64,000 nt of DNA from Phycomyces blakesleeanus NRRL 1555(-) (taxonomy: Eukaryota > Mucoromycota > Mucoromycetes > Mucorales > Phycomycetaceae). Positions within the stretch are counted from its first letter, which is position 1. Each line of letters starts with the position of its first letter. The position numbers were made by a program, and so were the translations under genes. The stretch spans positions 186,001 through 250,000 of the forward strand of contig NW_017265189.1 in assembly GCF_001638985.1 (NCBI RefSeq). Reading direction: 5' to 3'. The notes under the pieces were generated by a model. It ran no database searches, had not been told where the DNA came from, and was given only the letters and a program-made list of their open reading frames with translations. Of this stretch, positions 10,820 through 21,808 are shown in pieces.

Positions 10820-12130
10820 ATGCCTTCCAATAGCAGCAGAAAAACAGACCGTAAAGGAAAAGGAAAAGCATCTGCAAGTATATCTACCTCTGCAAACCGT
10901 GTTTTGGCTGGCCGTGTTGGACCTCAAGAAATTGCCCCCAGTTTCTCATCCACAACTATCCAAGATCAGCGATACGCGGAAATTGTTGAAATGTTTAACA
11001 AAGTAAACAACAATATCAATGGTGTCAAGGATGACATTGCTGCTGTCAATAGCAACATGGCAGCCTTTAAAAACAGGATGGGCGTTGTTGTTGACACGTC
11101 TGGAAAGACACATATGGCATTTGCAGACTTTGCAACTGCCTATGCCAACAATCAGACTCGTATGGCTAGTCTAGGACCATCTCTGATGCCATCCTATGTC
11201 CCCCAGACCTCCCTCAGTGATGCCGAGGTTTCTGTCATTATCTTGGTAATTAATATTAATATATGTTAGTATCAACAACTTATTAAACAACCTGTATTTA
11301 GGAAATCTTCGCGGAAAAGTTGTGGGACTGGAAGTTCGAGTCTGACGACCCTGCTCTTGTTGCTGAGAACGAGAGTAAGAAGAAGTGGAACTTGAACGAG
11401 AAGATTAACCACTGCGATAACGTAGCTGTTATCAACTACTTGAAGAGCTACATTAGCGCCCAGACTCGTCTAGCTGGTACTCACCCACGGGTGATAAGTG
11501 ATAAAATAAAGAACAGGTACAAGCACAGTCATCGTACTTTTCACGAGTCTCCTGAGCAGAAGGCCAAGAAAAACAGCAAGGGGAGAGCAAACAGTCATAC
11601 TCTTCAGGTTTGTATATACTATATAAAAAATTAATTGGTATATTACTATTTTCTCAAGCTACAATCTATATAACCAGATGTCTATCCGATGCAAGTCGAC
11701 ATACATGGACAACTGGGTAGCCATTGATGCTGCAATGGGATATAAGACTGGAAACCCTGTTGAGAAGGCCTATCTCAAACTCTTTCAGAAGGATGCCATG
11801 TCTGATGGTGAGTCGGATATTGAGATCGTGGACAATCTTCCACGACGGTGTTTGCATGTGGCTCGCCCCACTTGGAGAAGTGAAGAGGTAAATAATATTT
11901 AGAATAAATAAATAAGTTTTATAACAAGAAAAATAAAGAACTAATAAAAATAAATACAGTTCAACAGATTGTTGACAATGGTTGACGACATTGATCATAC
12001 CCATCACGTGTTAAATGCGGGCGTGGGAACAAAGCCAAGAATGAACAGATATCCAGCAACATTGTTGCCTTGCTCTGTTCCTGCCACTCTGTCCCAGTCA
12101 TTGCCTCGTTGGGCAATCAACGATGAATAA
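10820..12130 (+). CDS. P2 accessory protein, intact, four exons (SDGESD/WRSEE family)
   Basis: Exons 10820-11245, 11302-11607, 11678-11887 and 11960-12130 join in frame through GT-AG introns of 56, 70 and 72 bp to give about 370 residues and no stop. The start is the ATG at 10820, followed by a basic serine/lysine-rich N-terminus (SSRKTDRKGKGKASAS). Exon 1 also holds an asparagine-rich, probably coiled segment. Exon 2 has LWDWKFESDD, then AENESKKKWNLNEKI and a basic tail. Exon 3 carries AMSDGESDIE and RPTWRSEE just before its donor. I do not recognise a named domain. Homologues sit at the same place in P1, P4 and the right arm copy. The basic ends, acidic motif and position suggest a DNA-binding partner of the transposase, like TnpA of plant CACTA elements, but this is inference. 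Being intact while its relatives are decayed suggests recent activity. Confidence 0.7.
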
Positions 12131-12248
12131 ACATTTTCTTTTTTACTATGTTCTGTTGTAGGGCCAAATAGTAATAATTGAAATTGAATTGATTAAAGGA
12201 AATAATAATAATAGAGGATAAATATATAAGTAAGTGTGTATATGAGAA

Positions 12249-15200
12249 TTAATAGTAAGTTTTTTTTGGTAAAGGAATCGCGAGTTTTTTGTTGACGTTT
12301 TTTGTAGTTTTATAATCTACTATTGCAACTGTTAGGAGAATCCGATGTACTGGCAGGATGCTTTGAAAATCTTGCTTGTAGAATTCATCCTGTAACAACT
12401 CAACTCCTTCTAATTCTCTTGTTTTGTCCGAAGTGGATTTGAACCATTTGACAAATGCAAATACATGCTGACTACTATGGGGATTTCTGTATGTTAGAGA
12501 AGAAACAGTTGGCCTAAAATTGTGAACAAAAAGGTACTGAATCTCTCCAACATACGCATGTTCCGACCCAGTTCGTTCAGTGAAATATGCTTGTATGTAT
12601 GATCCGCGGCCATTCGTGCCAATGCACCCTTTGTAGCTTTGCCCAAGAAGATCAACGGACTTCACCATTTCAATCCAGTCATTGACGAAAGGTGAGTCAT
12701 CAATTACATCTTTGCAACCTGAGATCTGTGGATTCTTGTACGCAGCTTGATAGTATTCTACAAGACAATCATATTCATGTTTTGGCATAAATGATAATGG
12801 TCTTGTTTTCAATGGCAAGGCGGATAGTGTCAGGGGCTCGTTTCCACGAATTATCATTGAAAGATTCTGTGAAGCTTCAAGATATTCGGAAATTGAGAAA
12901 TAGTGAGAGAGGTAGGTGTTGGTGTTGGTGTTGTTGTTGTTGGTGGTGAACTTATCGAAAATTTCAAAACATGCAAGTGCATGCATAGGTTTCAGAAGTC
13001 GACGCACAAAATCTCCCTTCCACGACTCTTCAATAAACTGTCTCATAAATGTCAATTCGAACCCGTTTCTTCAATTGGTCTTGATATTTTTCAGGACACT
13101 ATTGTACCTTTCAAAGCTGAAAAGCCAATAGCCATAGACGGGCCCAAAGTCAATCATTGTTTGGCGTAAGTGCAGATGCAGGTGCATGTTGGGAGAGAGA
13201 AGGTCCAGGTTGTACAATGTCTCACACCCTTTACAGAATTCTTCTAAGCATTTGTGTCCTTTCTCAATGTCTTCTTCAGAAACACTAGGCTTGATGAAGT
13301 ATCTGCATGCGTTAACAAACTCTATCCAGTTCTTGAACTCTGGCAACGGCAACACATCCCTTAGAACTACAGGAGAGTACACAAGGCACCAAGACTTCCA
13401 CTCATCAGCCTTCATATAGGGAAATCCCTTGGCAATCTTTGTCCCAAGTGACGTGTAATCGGGCGGCAACACTACCTTCTCAACAGCCTTTTGCATGGCA
13501 ACGAGTTTTTTATCATCGATTAATCCATCCGCAACCCATCTCTCCAGCATTCTTTTGGCAGTGCCTAAGAAAAGATTGTGCATGGGATCGATGATCGTGC
13601 AGTGGACGATGTCAAAGTACTGAAGACGATGCAGTTCGGACCAGCGAACACCATGTGCAACTTCAAGACGCTGTCTCTCAGTTGGTTTGGTCGCATTTCT
13701 CCAGATCTCTGCATCCTTACAATTGTCATTCTTAGTGCGAAGGAGCCACTTTGAGAAATCAAATCCAGAATAATCAATGGAACTCGTTCCAGCCAGCCTC
13801 GAAAATTGACGCTTACACTTGTGGCATGCATTTGTACTTGTATGGGATGTGAACCCACATACTTTCCTTGCAGCAGGTATATCACAGGCAACCATGAGAA
13901 GGGCTGCTCGGATAGAAGTACCATTTGGACATTGGTGAGTCTTAATCTTAATACCTTTGTACAGCTCCATCAACTCATCCACAAGCGGTTTCAGATAGTT
14001 ATTTATGTCAGAAGTGCTTGCTTCTTTAGGCCCTGGCATTAACCCAACAAGAATCACGTTCTCCTTCTTGAACTGCTCACTGCGTGGAAGATTATTGATT
14101 GCAAGATATATGGCACCACAGGAGTAGGTAACACCATCAAATGGCTGAAACCAGTCAATGTTCAGCGTGAGCATGAGTGATCGCTCGGTATCAACAAAAG
14201 GTATATCATCTACGTCTACTATCTCATTCCACATCACACCATCGTACACGTCAAACAAAGTGCTATCCATTTTCGGGCCGTGGTTCCATGAGTTGATGTT
14301 GTTTTCAAAATCCGGGCGTTGAAAAAACGTCTTTAGGGCTTTCTTGACGGAGTGGAATACATATGTCTTTTTGGGTGCTTTTGACCCGGGACCAGACTTA
14401 AACAAGCTGTTGCCACACAAGGAGTTTTTACTAAAATTGGGTGATGTACAACACAAAGGGGCGGCTTCATTATCATATATGGCATGGCATTCGCTACATG
14501 CAACATACTTCTTGACACCACTTGTCAACGCTTCAAATCCGGCCAAACGTTTGAGGCCAGCAACACTCACTGGAAGGCGGAATGGGTCAAACAAAAACTG
14601 CAGTATCTTGTTGATTATGGCAATCAGGCTTACAGCTCCTTCATCCACGACGTATAGCGAGACAAAAAGAGCAACTGAAATAACAATGAATTGGTGAATC
14701 AAATTCAATTCCGAGATTGATTCCAATGAAGAATCTTTAATTTGATTTTTTTTAAAGAACGTTGATTAACTCTCTATTTTCTAGGATATAATATTATCTA
14801 AAGCTGTGTACCTACCTTCATCATTGTCCATCTCAACATCAGATTCATCTTCATATTCTTCTTCGTAAGTGTCACTTGTATACTGGACATTATCTTCAGG
14901 GCCAAACACGCAATCCGTTTCAGAGAAAGGTTGGTTTCTTGTCCGTATATCCAAAATGTCATTTGTGTCATTTAGGTCTACAAAAGCGGAATGTTAGACC
15001 CAAATAAATCAATGTAATAAAACAAGTTTTCTTACTTCTAAGCTCAGAATTCATTTCAACATCTTCCTGTTCAAATTCAAAACTATCTTCCTCTTGATTT
15101 ACAGGCTCAGAAACAACACTACTAATTGTATCGCATGTGTCTTCATGGGCTACACATTTATTATTATTAGTGTTAATATTATTATTATTATTATTATTAT

Positions 15201-15425
15201 TATATAAAATAATAAAAAAGGAAATGATATAAAATAAAATAAAATAAAGTAAAGTAAAGCAAATGTATTAACCATATGCGTTTGAACATGTGTAATATCA
15301 TGATTATCTTTTTCTTGATGATGTTTAAATGTTTTAACAGATACACGATCGAATCCTAGTGTCTTGCTTTTACAGATAGAGCAGCGACACTCTTTTCTAA
15401 CAGTTGGTTTGCGAATAGGAGCCAT
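12249..15425 (-). CDS. P2 Plavaka-type CACTA transposase (one stop)
   Basis: Exon 1 starts at the ATG complementary to 15423-15425 and encodes a CRCSICKSKTLGFDRVSVKT zinc-type motif ending in HH. Acidic exons follow (mirror of 22338-22451 and 22510-22671), then the main exon from about 14735. Along it lie a hydrophobic helix (FIVISVALFVSLYVV), CSECHAIYDN with a later CC, LTLNIDWFQPFDG (about residue 190 of the exon), VGLMPGPKEASTSDINNYLK, CDIPAARKVCGFTSHTS (about 285), ACHKCKRQF and DPMHNLFLGTAK (about 375). The acidic residues in the second, fourth and last of the named core blocks are the likely DDD/E triad. One TGA stop (13071-13073) falls in KNIKTN-x-RNGFEL. The product ends IPLPKKTYY. 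I could not join exon 1 to exon 2 in frame, so one boundary is unsolved. It is the best-preserved transposase in the window. Confidence 0.75.
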
Positions 15426-16896
15426 TTTAAAATGAAAAGAAAGGTTTACAATAGTATTTAATAGTAAAGAAAGAGACTTCAAAGAAAACACACTTTTATT
15501 TTATTTGAGTTTGATGTTGCATTCTAATGCTACACAGCTGCCAGTAGCCAATAGAGTAGCTTAAAATACTATTCAAATACTTTACTCACAAAAGTGAGCT
15601 GAACTATAATTTTACCTATTCTGACTATCAGAACTTAGGTATACTTTACATATGCGAAATTGATCTGTTTTTGCAGTGTGAATATATGTCTTTTTTGGAA
15701 TTCTTGACTTGGATCCAGCTTTGAACAGCGTTGTGAAACACAGAGAGCTACCATCAAACTTAGGCGATGTACAGCATAATGAAACAGATTCATTATTATC
15801 ATAAATCGTATGACATTTACCACATTCAGTATACTTCTTAATTCCTTTTGTTAAACCACCAAATCCAGCCAGTTGCTTTAGTCCAGAAACACTCAATGGA
15901 AGATGGAATGAATCATTAAACAATTCTAATATCTTGTTGACAATCAAAATCAATATTACCACACCTTCATCAATGACATACAATGAGACAAATAAGGTAA
16001 TTGCAACTATAATGAAACGGTAGACAAAATCTAATTTGGAAACACACTCAAAAAAAAACTATAATAAAAAAAAGAGGAATTAATTGGTATTTTTTTTTAA
16101 CTTCTAAGATACTCATATTCTTTAAAATACTGTATGCACCTTCATTGTCACTCATTTCACCATCAGTTTCATATTCTTCATTGTTGAAATTGTTTCTTCC
16201 AGTGTATTCATTATCTTCAATACCAAACACAACATCAACCTCAGAAAGAGATAGGTCCCTGGTCAGAGTGGGTGTTTCTACTTCTTCATTGTCATTCGAT
16301 TCTGCCAAAATATTAATATTAGGCCAAAATAGTAAGAAAACAAAAAAAAATAGTTTTCTTTATCAAAGATATAATCCATAGTATCTTCATTGCTCTCGAT
16401 CTCAAATGTCTCTTCAATTATCTTGTTTTCTATAGTTAAATAAATTTATTCTATTAATTTTTGCTATACTAAAATAAATAAAAATATAATTATATTGCAT
16501 GCAGATAATGTTCTGCATAAGCTCTACAATTTTTTTGGCTTTTTCATGACGCTTTAATGTCTGGGCAGATACAGTGTTATATCCTCCATATCAAACTCTG
16601 TATACTAAGCAGTAGCATTTGTATTTGTTGTCTGCATTGCAGTTGGGGGTCATTTTTCAAAATATATATATATGTGTTTAACAATAAAGAAAAGGAATGT
16701 AAATCAGTTTATTCTATGATTTATTTAGGTTTTGTGTATTTTCAAATGATACACAAGTTTCTTTAGCCAATTATATTGCATAAACTTCTTTTTGAATACT
16801 TTACTCACAAAAACTGACTGAGATGGAATTTTACTCTATTCTTTCACACATAATTAATTTAATTTCTCTGTATAAAAGAGGATCATTTTTGCAGTG
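13747..16896 (-). repeat. left arm of the large inverted repeat
   Basis: Reverse complement of 20591-23740 (coordinates of matching bases sum to 37487). Encoded peptides are identical over most of the inner 2.8 kb, for example the mirrored frames at 15150-15491 and 21996-22337; sporadic changes appear outward of about 14.08 kb. The inner edge is exactly the CACTGC terminus of element B at 16896. Beyond about 13.75 kb the arms are only family-level relatives. Confidence 0.85.
15679..16896 (-). pseudogene. element B 5' end and transposase N-terminus (left copy)
   Basis: Starts at the terminus CACTGCAAAAATGATCC (inward from 16896). The ATG lies at 16653 and the zinc motif reads CYCLVYRV then stop then YGGYNTVSAQTLKRH, so one cysteine is changed to Y and a TGA interrupts. 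Next comes an acidic exon (SNDNEEVETPTLTRDLSLSE), then FIIVAITLFVSLYVIDEG, a C-x2-C pair and KSRIPKKTYI, where element P2 is inserted. The continuation is at 8424-9115. Element B is thus dead and split. An exact mirror copy lies at 20591-21808. Confidence 0.75.
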
Positions 16897-19059
16897 AAGA
16901 GAGAAAAAGACAAACTCAAAAGAGAATATAGAATTAAAGATAATAAAATCAATAAGAGAAAAATAAGAGAAAAGCAGTGCTATTGATCAATCTCAATAGA
17001 CTTGATTCAATATACTTGGATAATCAAACAAGTAAAATAGCAACAGCGTTAAATATTAAGAGAACTTGTTGTCAGAAAATAAGACAAAAAAATCAATGTT
17101 TATTAAATGCAAGTATTGCAATATTTATTGTTTTGCAATTGACTTGTTGAATAATTAAATAAATAAAATTATAAAAAAAATATAATAAAAGTTGTATAAT
17201 TGACAATCTATTAAATGTGATTTGTTCTTTACTATCATTAAGTACAAATAAAATAATATAATTATTAAGTAATAATCATGAAGATAATTATACTTGTAAG
17301 AATATATAATAAAAATAATATTAATTCCAAGTTGATTCGTTCATGTGGTGATCCAGACACTCAGATGTTGGATTTATCACATATAAGAACATATTCATAT
17401 TGGGATAGCGTAGTAGCTATCATCTTGTCAGTATAAAATTTATATAAATGATTAAGTAATCAACCCAATAATTATTACAGTTAGTACTGTAGATAATATC
17501 TTAAAGATTGTTAAGATAATTATATCATACTGCCGGGTAAACTGTGTCAGATCGATATGGAGCTAATTTAGTAGGAAGTTTTAAAGCTCTAGTATAAAAG
17601 AGAAAAGAATAGCTAAAAGCTAAAGAAATACGATTTATGACTTGATGTCATAATTGTAACACCAACACTAGTTAAGCAGTAAATACACTCTAATAACCAA
17701 ATATAGTAAAGGAAGAAAGCCTTAAGAAACTAAGACGTAATGACAAGAGCAGATTGTGTTTTCTTATAAAAAATGATACTTTTTATTTATGAATAAAGAC
17801 AACTTATATACAGTCTCAAAGTATTTCTATATGCCTCTATTATCAAATATTTTATTTTTCTATTGTTTTGTATCTGAAATATCATAGTTCAGTTAAATAT
17901 AGTAAGAAAATAAGATATAATGTGTGGTTGTTTGAAGTTGTTGTTGACAGGATGATGCTTTTTCATTGTACTTATTGGTGTTTTGCTCTACAAATAAAAA
18001 AATTGCTTTCTATTCAGTCTTGGCTGCCGTTAGAAAATCAAAAAATAATAATAATAGAATATAATTTTTCTAGAATTACAAAGAATTCTGCAATGTCACC
18101 GCACTGCTGGACAACCAAAAATTTTATTGACAGCTGACCATTTTTACAATACTCTGTGTTAATACTGACGTATGATGTGTTAGGTTTGTTGTAGATTGTA
18201 ACGGATCACTTGGCAAATAAAATACAATGATAATAGAATAGAACAGAAGACAGATACAGTAAAAGGCGGCAAGCAGCAATAGTTGATAGGTAAGAAAAGA
18301 GAGAACAACTAATAAAATCATTATTAAAATCAAAAGAGAGAAAAAGATATATGAAAAGAGAATGACAAAACAGAAAAGTAATAACCAACTAGGAAACCAA
18401 AACCAACAAACAATCTTTCTAAAATCAATGAACCGATATGTTATGTCACAAAATAGTATAGACCACAAAGAGAAGAAAACAAGAAAAAGATATTGAAACT
18501 GAACAAAGGATTGATTGATTTATTGAGTTGAGTTTGCTTCTCTTTTTATAGTTGACAAGATTTTAAGTTGATAATAGAAGTTTGGAAAAATAAAGATAGT
18601 AAAAATAGAATGATGAATAATCGATACAGCAAGAATAAAATATATAAATAAAAATATTGTAAAAATATAATAATAAAGGTACTGATGTTGCGCAGAGATG
18701 TCGGCAAGATGAATTATGTGTATTGTAAAAGAGAAATGTTATTAGCATGGGGGACCATGATTTTGAATGAGTACAATGTAGATGAATATGTTAACAAGAG
18801 AAAAAGAAAAAGTATTGTGTATAAAAAAAACAGGGAACGGAAATGAGCTTTTTCCTGTACACGGAAAAATTCTCCTCTTACCACCGAGGGCACAGCATCA
18901 CATCAACAAACCGTGAACATCAGCCTCTCATAACCGGGATGACATGTCACAACAAACTGCCAGACAAACCCACCGAGCAGACAGACTTTCCAGTACCAGA
19001 CACCACGACATGGTCAAATGCTGGACTTAGCTTTTACACACACAAATAATATTGTATTC
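16897..19059. other. gene-poor spacer between inverted repeat arms
   Basis: AT-rich DNA of about 2.1 kb. The open frames here are short and full of low-complexity F/Y/S, and I see no convincing exon chain, repeat family or RNA gene until the tRNA. The last 200 bp before the tRNA are less AT-rich and contain an open frame of 68 residues (18843-19049) that I do not recognise. Confidence 0.5.
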
Positions 19060-19131
19060 TCTTCGATAGTATAGTGGTGAGTATCCCCGCCTGTCACGCG
19101 GGAGACCCGGGTTCAATTCCCGGTCGGAGAG
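19060..19131 (+). tRNA. tRNA-Asp(GTC)
   Basis: The acceptor stem TCTTCGA pairs with TCGGAGA (one G-T pair). The D arm contains AGTATAGTGGT, the anticodon loop reads CTGTCAC with anticodon GTC, and the T arm reads CCGGGTTCAATTCCCGG. The discriminator base is G at 19131. No intron and no encoded CCA, as in eukaryotic nuclear tRNAs. It stands alone in the spacer between the two oppositely oriented transposon composites. Confidence 0.95.
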
Positions 19132-19471
19132 GTTATATAAATCTTTTCATTTTGTCGTTTTCGATTTGGGTTGTTCTTCCAATTTGCTGTAAACATAGCC
19201 AAATTGGTCAAGCTTTAATAACACAGGAGTAAGCAAATAAGAGAGAGGATTAAAAAATGATTTTTATTATTTTCATTTGGGTTATCTTATATACTTTTTG
19301 AAATAATTATTCATCTTTGACTATACTCAAGTAGTGTTTAGTAATATTACAAATTAATATAAGCTGATTATAAATTTCTAAAATTACAAACTGATGAATA
19401 ATTATTCTAATTCCTGCTTCTTTTGTAAGAACAAGTCACTAGAACTTATATCACCAAAATTAAGCACGACA

Positions 19472-19750
19472 CAATGCTATAACACAGTCAATATTGATCA
19501 AACCTACTGGGAATCATACACAAAGATAAAAGAATAAAAAGAGAATAGAAAGATAGATAAGTTTTATTGAATAAAATAATATCTTCTTTTATATCTTTTC
19601 TAAACCTACTCAGTCATTAAAAATATCTGTTTTGGTTTGTATTCTACTTTTGTTAAGTCATGTGCTTTCTAATTCTTTTGTGAGCAAAAGGAAATCACTT
19701 CAGTTGTTGTTCTCAAAAGAGAATTCTGTGTAATCATCATCCTGATTGGC
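19472..19750. repeat. left arm of a 279-bp inverted repeat
   Basis: Pairs with 20158-20436 without net insertions or deletions (matching coordinates sum to 39908). Sequence runs from CAATGCTATAACACAG to CCTGATTGGC. It contains a CAATAAAA polyadenylation-like signal on the other strand and may be a retroelement LTR fragment. Confidence 0.75.
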
Positions 19751-20157
19751 TGATAAGAATTTGGGCACGAGAAATTGTTGTGCCCAAATTGTTGTCTGCC
19801 TGTCAGAGTTGACATCGTAGATAGAAATTTTTAAGTCAGATATCCAATTAGTTATTCCTTTTAACATATGTTCTCAATGTTATATCAATTGGTTCCCCTT
19901 TTTGTTAACCAAGACATATTATATTGCCTTCCATAAATATAAAACCAATATGTTTTGAGTAAAATAATTAGATTAGATAGTTTCACTTTTAAGAAATCTG
20001 TATAAATACTCCAAGATTTATATCAATTAAAAGCATTCAATTCTCTATATTCCTATCTGTTCTTATTTATTCACAATGTCCTAGTTGGTGGAGATCTATT
20101 AGCAAAACTTATACAAGTTAAAATAATAGAAAAATATACCCAGTCGAGACTTGACAT

Positions 20158-20436
20158 GCCAATCAGGATGTCAATTACATCGAATTCTTTTTTGAGAATT
20201 ATGACCAAAGTGATTTCCTTTTGCTCACAAAAGAATTAGAAAACACATAACTTAACAAAAGTAGAATACAAACCAAAACAGATATTTTTAATGACTGAGT
20301 AGGTTTAGAAAAGATATAAAAGAAGATATTATTTTATTCAATAAAACTTATCTATCTTTCTATTCTCTTTTTATTCTTTTATCTTTGTTTATAATTCCCA
20401 GTGGGTTTGACCAATTTTGGCTGTGTTATAGCATTG
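20158..20436. repeat. right arm of a 279-bp inverted repeat
   Basis: Reverse complement of 19472-19750, roughly 90 percent identical by eye. It contains ATAAAAGAAG and TTCAATAAAACTTATC (TATA- and AATAAA-like) and ends near CCCAGTGGGTTTGACC. The last motif recurs at about 33.88 kb, so both arms look like copies of one LTR-like family. The spacer is 407 bp. Confidence 0.7.
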
Positions 20437-20590
20437 GAAGAACAACTGAGATTGAAAACAACAATTGGTAGCTGAAGCAGATGTTTTCCAAATTTATGAA
20501 CTCTGATGCTGAACAACAAGAGTTCACCAAGAGAGAATTAAGAGACTTTGAAGTCGAAGAGTATATACAAGCAAAACTACTCGCAGAATA

Positions 20591-21808
20591 TACTACAAAA
20601 ATGATTCTCTTTTATACAGAGAAATTAAATTAATTATGTGTGAAAGAATAGAGTAAAATTCCATCTCAGTCAGTTTTTGTGAGTAAAGTATTCAAAAAGA
20701 AGTTTATGCAATATAATTGGCTAAAGAAACTTGTGTATCATTTGAAAATACACAAAACCTAAATAAATCATAGAATAAACTGATTTACATTCCTTTTCTT
20801 TATTGTTAAACACATATATATATATTTTGAAAAATGACCCCCAACTGCAATGCAGACAACAAATACAAATGCTACTGCTTAGTATACAGAGTTTGATATG
20901 GAGGATATAACACTGTATCTGCCCAGACATTAAAGCGTCATGAAAAAGCCAAAAAAATTGTAGAGCTTATGCAGAACATTATCTGCATGCAATATAATTA
21001 TATTTTTATTTATTTTAGTATAGCAAAAATTAATAGAATAAATTTATTTAACTATAGAAAACAAGATAATTGAAGAGACATTTGAGATCGAGAGCAATGA
21101 AGATACTATGGATTATATCTTTGATAAAGAAAACTATTTTTTTTTGTTTTCTTACTATTTTGGCCTAATATTAATATTTTGGCAGAATCGAATGACAATG
21201 AAGAAGTAGAAACACCCACTCTGACCAGGGACCTATCTCTTTCTGAGGTTGATGTTGTGTTTGGTATTGAAGATAATGAATACACTGGAAGAAACAATTT
21301 CAACAATGAAGAATATGAAACTGATGGTGAAATGAGTGACAATGAAGGTGCATACAGTATTTTAAAGAATATGAGTATCTTAGAAGTTAAAAAAAAATAC
21401 CAATTAATTCCTCTTTTTTTTATTATAGTTTTTTTTTGAGTGTGTTTCCAAATTAGATTTTGTCTACCGTTTCATTATAGTTGCAATTACCTTATTTGTC
21501 TCATTGTATGTCATTGATGAAGGTGTGGTAATATTGATTTTGATTGTCAACAAGATATTAGAATTGTTTAATGATTCATTCCATCTTCCATTGAGTGTTT
21601 CTGGACTAAAGCAACTGGCTGGATTTGGTGGTTTAACAAAAGGAATTAAGAAGTATACTGAATGTGGTAAATGTCATACGATTTATGATAATAATGAATC
21701 TGTTTCATTATGCTGTACATCGCCTAAGTTTGATGGTAGCTCTCTGTGTTTCACAACGCTGTTCAAAGCTGGATCCAAGTCAAGAATTCCAAAAAAGACA
21801 TATATTCA
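20591..21808 (+). pseudogene. element B 5' end and transposase N-terminus (right copy)
   Basis: Mirror of 15679-16896. ATG at 20834, degenerate zinc motif with the same TGA, acidic exon beginning near 21184, hydrophobic helix region from about 21440, ending KSRIPKKTYI at the terminus of nested element C (21809). The shared defects show that both arms descend from one already broken and already nested ancestor. Confidence 0.75.

Larger units (their letters stand above)
9116..15678. mobile_element. Plavaka/CACTA element P2 (C), nested in element B
   Basis: The right end reads inward CACTGCAAAAACAGATC from 15678 and the left end reads CACTGGGGAATTAGATT from 9116. The inferred 3-bp target duplication is TTA on the left-hand remnant of B (minus-strand reading) and TCA, probably a mutated TTA, on the other. 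Removing the element joins the two B pieces in frame through KKTYIYHSV. The 6.56-kb length is close to P1 (6.78 kb). It carries short putative exons (9.9-10.3 kb), an intact accessory gene and a nearly intact transposase in convergent order. The two ends are clearly less alike than those of P1, so the left end is the less certain one. Confidence 0.65.

Noticed and set aside
15150..15230. Isoleucine-rich extension of the zinc-motif exon (mirror at 22257-22337)
   Set aside because: It is an ATT/AAT microsatellite inside the intron after exon 1, not coding.
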